From NCBI GenBank assembly GCA_024196135.1, contig JAMQCK010001094.1:1-12136 (forward strand): 12,136 bases of DNA. The letters run 5' to 3'. Shown here piece after piece: positions 9,157-12,136 of the stretch (positions are counted from its first letter, which is position 1; the number at the start of each line of letters is the position of its first letter). The stretch is from Pleurotus ostreatus/Saccharomyces cerevisiae fusant. Lineage: Eukaryota > Opisthokonta. A program made the position numbers and the translations under genes. Under the pieces are notes generated by a model. That model made no database searches, had not been told where the DNA came from, and saw only the letters and a program-made list of their open reading frames with translations.

Positions 9157-10370
9157 CATGCGGTGGCCAATGTGAAGTAAGGAGGGGGCTGTTCCCAGTG
9201 ACGGATGTTTTGTTGACTTTGTCGGAGGGGTCCACATCACGAGCGCCAAACAATGGCATACTCGGTGGAGTTTTCTGCCTTCCGCGTGGGAAGGCGATTA
9301 GCTCGTGAGCCTGCGTACTTCTGTAGTTATCAGCTCTATTTCGCGACCTCTAAGGAATAAGTTGGACGGTCCAGCACAGAAAAATCGAGCAGGACCATTT
9401 CCGGCAACAAGAGATCCCCGGTCATAAACTGGGCCGTGGACCACCCGCGCACGCCTTCGAATCCCCTTCATTCACTCGTGCCTCCCTTCGCGGCGGCCGC
9501 GCTCACCACAGCCCATCTAGAGTGTTAGTCGCGGGAGCTTCTTCGGGTTTTTACGCATTTGCTGTACGCTACTAAAGTTCATGTACATGCTTTTGAGGGA
9601 GTCTGGAGTTCGCCAACTTCTGTATCTGTTGAATTATCAGTGGAAGCGGTCAGTCAAAGAACAACTCAAAGGGGAGTTTCTGGCTCAAGGCTGCGCCACT
9701 CGGTCCGTTGCGTTTACATGTCGTAGTCAGCCTCTCAAGCTGACGTGCTCGGAGGCTGCGCTGGTATCGCGTGCACCGTCTGCAAAGGAAATTGCCATAG
9801 CAAAATGCGGTGCTGAGATCTCAACGTCGGCAAGGTAGAAGGCAGTCCTCCTGGTCTGGTCCAAGCCTTGCGGTGTGACGAGAACGTGACGAGTTAATTT
9901 GGTGATCATGGGAACCGGATCAATAACAAGCACGCGAGTAAATGTGATGATCGCCATCCCCTTTGTCTCGCCCTTCCTCTTCATATGTTCCTTCAACTGA
10001 GTTCCATTTCCTTGAACCTTTGTGGGCCAGTTACTTGTGTCGTCAAGGATCACTTGACTGAGGCCTCTGCATCGACTGCAGGCTCAATCCGAGTATCACA
10101 GTCATGATCTCTATCGCCCGAAGTGCCTAAAGGGATCAATCCCGCCGAACCGCCTCCGGGTCGATCTTGTCTCCGGTCCTTCCACAAGTAATCCCTTCCT
10201 TTGGGCATGGCGGCTGCGGCGGTCATAAAACCCTTCGCCGAACTTCGACAATGCGATCGGTGAGGGCGCACCTCGTGTCGATTGAGTTTTAGCGTAATTC
10301 CCGGCGGCTTCCCATGCCACAGCACAGGTCTCTTGCGCTGGCGGTGCAGAAGTATGGCCGCCAAGAAATA

Positions 10371-10407
10371 GCCAGCCGCGAGTTGGCCGCAAGATTGCCA
10401 GCCGCGA
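10371..10407. repeat. Short direct repeat GCCAGCCGCGA
   Basis: Two exact 11-base copies at 10371-10381 and 10397-10407 are 26 bases apart, with a related GGCCGCAAG between them. It is probably a minor local duplication; no function is apparent. Confidence 0.5.
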
Positions 10408-10974
10408 AGAGCCCTAGCAACGCCCATCCAACTTCCAAGGCTATGGGATGTACGGGGCTTCCTCCCACTGTGGACGGACCGCTTCTCACTCTGCCCCTCT
10501 GCGATGGATCGAAGGATCATCGATCATTGTTGGATGGACAACGGAGAATTTCCAATACGCTAGCGCTTTGCGCAAAGGAACGAAGGTGACTCAGTCAAAT
10601 ATTGTGACCGAGTTCGAAGTTCAACTGTGACCGTAACGCGTGACGACACGAGTACCGGAAATAGTGGTCACTGGTAGCACTCAATCGTTCGCGATGGGCG
10701 AGCCTCTGCGTCCTACTTTGCAGCCGCTTGCTGCTCATATGCCTAGTGTGCGACAAGACGCGACGATCTCCAGAGCCCCCAGCCGAGTATGCTACACGAC
10801 CGACATGATCTATACTCACTTTGATATCAGCACGAATCGGTACTGGCCAAGGCCCCCTTGTAAGCCTGCCGATTTTCACACCAGAAGGGTAAGCGAAGAG
10901 GATCTGCAACGCGCCCTTGGGCGATCGAACCATGTTACAGCATAAAATACAACACTGAATCGTACAAGGACCGC

Positions 10975-12136
10975 TCACTCGATCACCTCTTCCGTCTGCT
11001 CGATGACCTCCTCGATCCACACCTCGATCTCCTCCTTCGCCTCCTCCTCCTTGCCCTCCTCCTTCGCGCCCATCGCCTTCAGCTCCGCCTTGCACTGCTG
11101 CCGCCACGCGTTCCACTCGTCGACCAGCCGCCTGCGCTGCGCAATGAGCTCCGCCGACACGTTGCTGCGCGCCTCCGCGTCCTCCTGCTCGAACTGCGCG
11201 CTGTACTCTCGCAGGTTCCGGCGGATCTGCTTCTGCTGCTCGCGCGTGAGCAGCGTGCGCGGGCGCGGGCGCCAGATGAACTGCTTGAAGCGGTCGAGGA
11301 TGTGCTTCTCGAGCTCCTGTCCGCGGAAGTCCCAGATCGCGTACCCGTTCTCGAGCGTGTGCGACCAGGCGGAGGCGCTCGTGGCGAGGTAGCGACCGCT
11401 CGGGTCCCACTCGACGTCGGTGACGCCGTAGTGGTCGGCGGTGCCGAGGAGCTGGATGCCGGAGCCCCACTCGTTCGACGAGCCCGCGGGGCGGTCCTCG
11501 TTGTTGAAATCGAGGTCCCAGAATTCGAGCTCGGACTTGGTGGAGGAGCCGACGGTGGCGAGGACGACGTGGCGGCCGCGCGGTGACCAGCGGATGGCGT
11601 TGCTGGTGCGGCCGGACAGTGTCTTGAGCAACTTGAAGTCGTTCTTTGTGCGGTCGAGCTGGTAGAACGAGACGTCGGTCTTGATAGTGACACCGGGGCC
11701 CGGGTTGCCGAGATTGGGGTCGGAGGTGGAGATGATGGCGAAGCGCTCGCCCTTGGGCTCCCAGGAGAAGTCGGTCACGGTGTCCTTGAGCTCGACGACC
11801 TCGACGGGGTAGTCCTTCTCGCGTACGCGGAAGATCTCGAGGTTGCAGAAGATCGACTTTTTGGTCTTCGTATGCCTATCGACCTTGACGCAGAGGAAGT
11901 CGCCCTGGTTTTGCCAGAAGAGTTTACACTGATAAAGGGATGAGCTCAAGCCGCGATAACGTTGCCAAAAGCAGACTGACCTCAGACACATTGAACAAGT
12001 TCTTTTGCCGCAAGATCGTTCGGCTCGGGAAGCTGATCAAGGTGACACGCGCGGGCTGGTTCTGCACTTCAGGCGTCCAGTACACGAGCATGTTGTCCCG
12101 TGCCTTCTTCGCGCCCGTCTTCCCGCCCGACGCCGC
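10975..12136 (-). CDS. PRT1: Eukaryotic translation initiation factor 3 subunit b, C-terminal half (5' end outside window)
   Basis: Two exons are visible on the minus strand: 12136-11981 (in frame from the edge) and 11928-10975, with a 52-nt intron (GTCAGT...ATCAG) in phase 0, giving 369 aa. eIF3b is a scaffold of the cytoplasmic eIF3 complex, which helps load mRNA and scanning factors on the 40S ribosome. The fragment holds the later blades of the beta-propeller: NQPARVTL (26-33), LFNVSECKLFWQNQGDFLCV across the splice, EIFRVREKDYPVEVVELKDT (83-102), FSWEPKGERFAII (106-118), WSPRGRHVVLATVG (166-179) and DVEWDPSGRYLATSASAW (223-240). Then comes the C-terminal helical arm (FKQFIWRPRPRTLL, 267-280, and RRRLVDEWNAWRQQCK, 317-332), which in the family contacts eIF3i and eIF3g. 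It ends in a very acidic tail (341-369). The N-terminal RRM and first blades lie beyond the right edge. Family match is strong; no defect is seen. Confidence 0.95.

Larger units (their letters stand above)
9001..10974. other. Gene-poor stretch with only unconvincing small ORFs
   Basis: No gene can be supported with confidence in these 2 kb. Three small ORFs have fairly ordinary amino-acid make-up: minus 9259-9002 (85 aa, starting MPLFGARDVDPSDK), minus 10053-9727 (about 108 aa, with AIITFTRVLVIDPVPMITKL) and plus 10314-10589 (91 aa). None shows a known domain, and the second overlaps a plus-strand ORF at 9581-9838. The right end (about 10600-10974) should contain the 3' UTR of the eIF3b gene. 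No tRNA, terminal inverted repeats or reverse transcriptase motifs were seen. Confidence 0.45.

Noticed and set aside
9455..9480. A tRNA T-loop-like string (CCTTCGAATCC)
   Set aside because: The flanking bases do not pair as a T-stem and no D-arm, anticodon arm or acceptor stem is found nearby.
10595..11470. A 291-codon minus-strand ORF rich in Arg, Ala and Gly
   Set aside because: It overlaps the eIF3b exon in another frame and has the composition of an out-of-frame shadow of GC-rich coding DNA.

Overview
The window looks like nuclear DNA of a mushroom-forming basidiomycete (Agaricomycetes, possibly a polypore). The evidence is GC-rich coding sequence broken by many short GT-AG introns (mostly 47-62 nt), plus two families that are expanded in that group: DUF6534 seven-helix membrane proteins and FunK1 fungal-type kinases. 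Everything below was read by eye. Exon borders come from splice motifs, matching reading phase and family resemblance.

Layout, left to right. (1) Minus strand, 1-558, running off the left edge: a coding exon of an unrecognised, low-complexity, Pro/Ser/Arg-rich protein. Coding-like segments at about 695-972 on the same strand are probably its upstream exons. (2) A divergent promoter region, about 973-1599. (3) Plus strand, 1600-3152: an 11-exon DUF6534 membrane protein gene (344 aa) whose phases all agree. (4) A 1.7 kb stretch without a convincing gene, 3153-4921. (5) Plus strand, 4922-7562: a 5-exon FunK1 kinase gene (807 aa) with several changed kinase residues and a basic, probably nuclear-targeting tail. 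(6) A short convergent 3' region, 7563-8130. (7) Minus strand, 8893-8131: a 3-exon conserved fungal protein (210 aa) that begins with an MGRWTQ motif. (8) A 2 kb stretch, about 8894-10974, with promoter-like sequence near 8894-9000 and a few unconvincing small ORFs. (9) Minus strand, 12136-10975, cut by the right edge: the C-terminal half of translation initiation factor eIF3 subunit b.

The genes do not form a pathway. A housekeeping translation gene sits beside lineage-specific genes (FunK1, DUF6534), which is common in mushroom genomes. I found no tRNA, rRNA, CRISPR array, intact transposon or clear novel multi-gene system. The points most worth checking are the altered FunK1 catalytic residues, the stop-free 81-nt intron in the MGRWTQ gene, and the unresolved minus-strand gene at the left edge.
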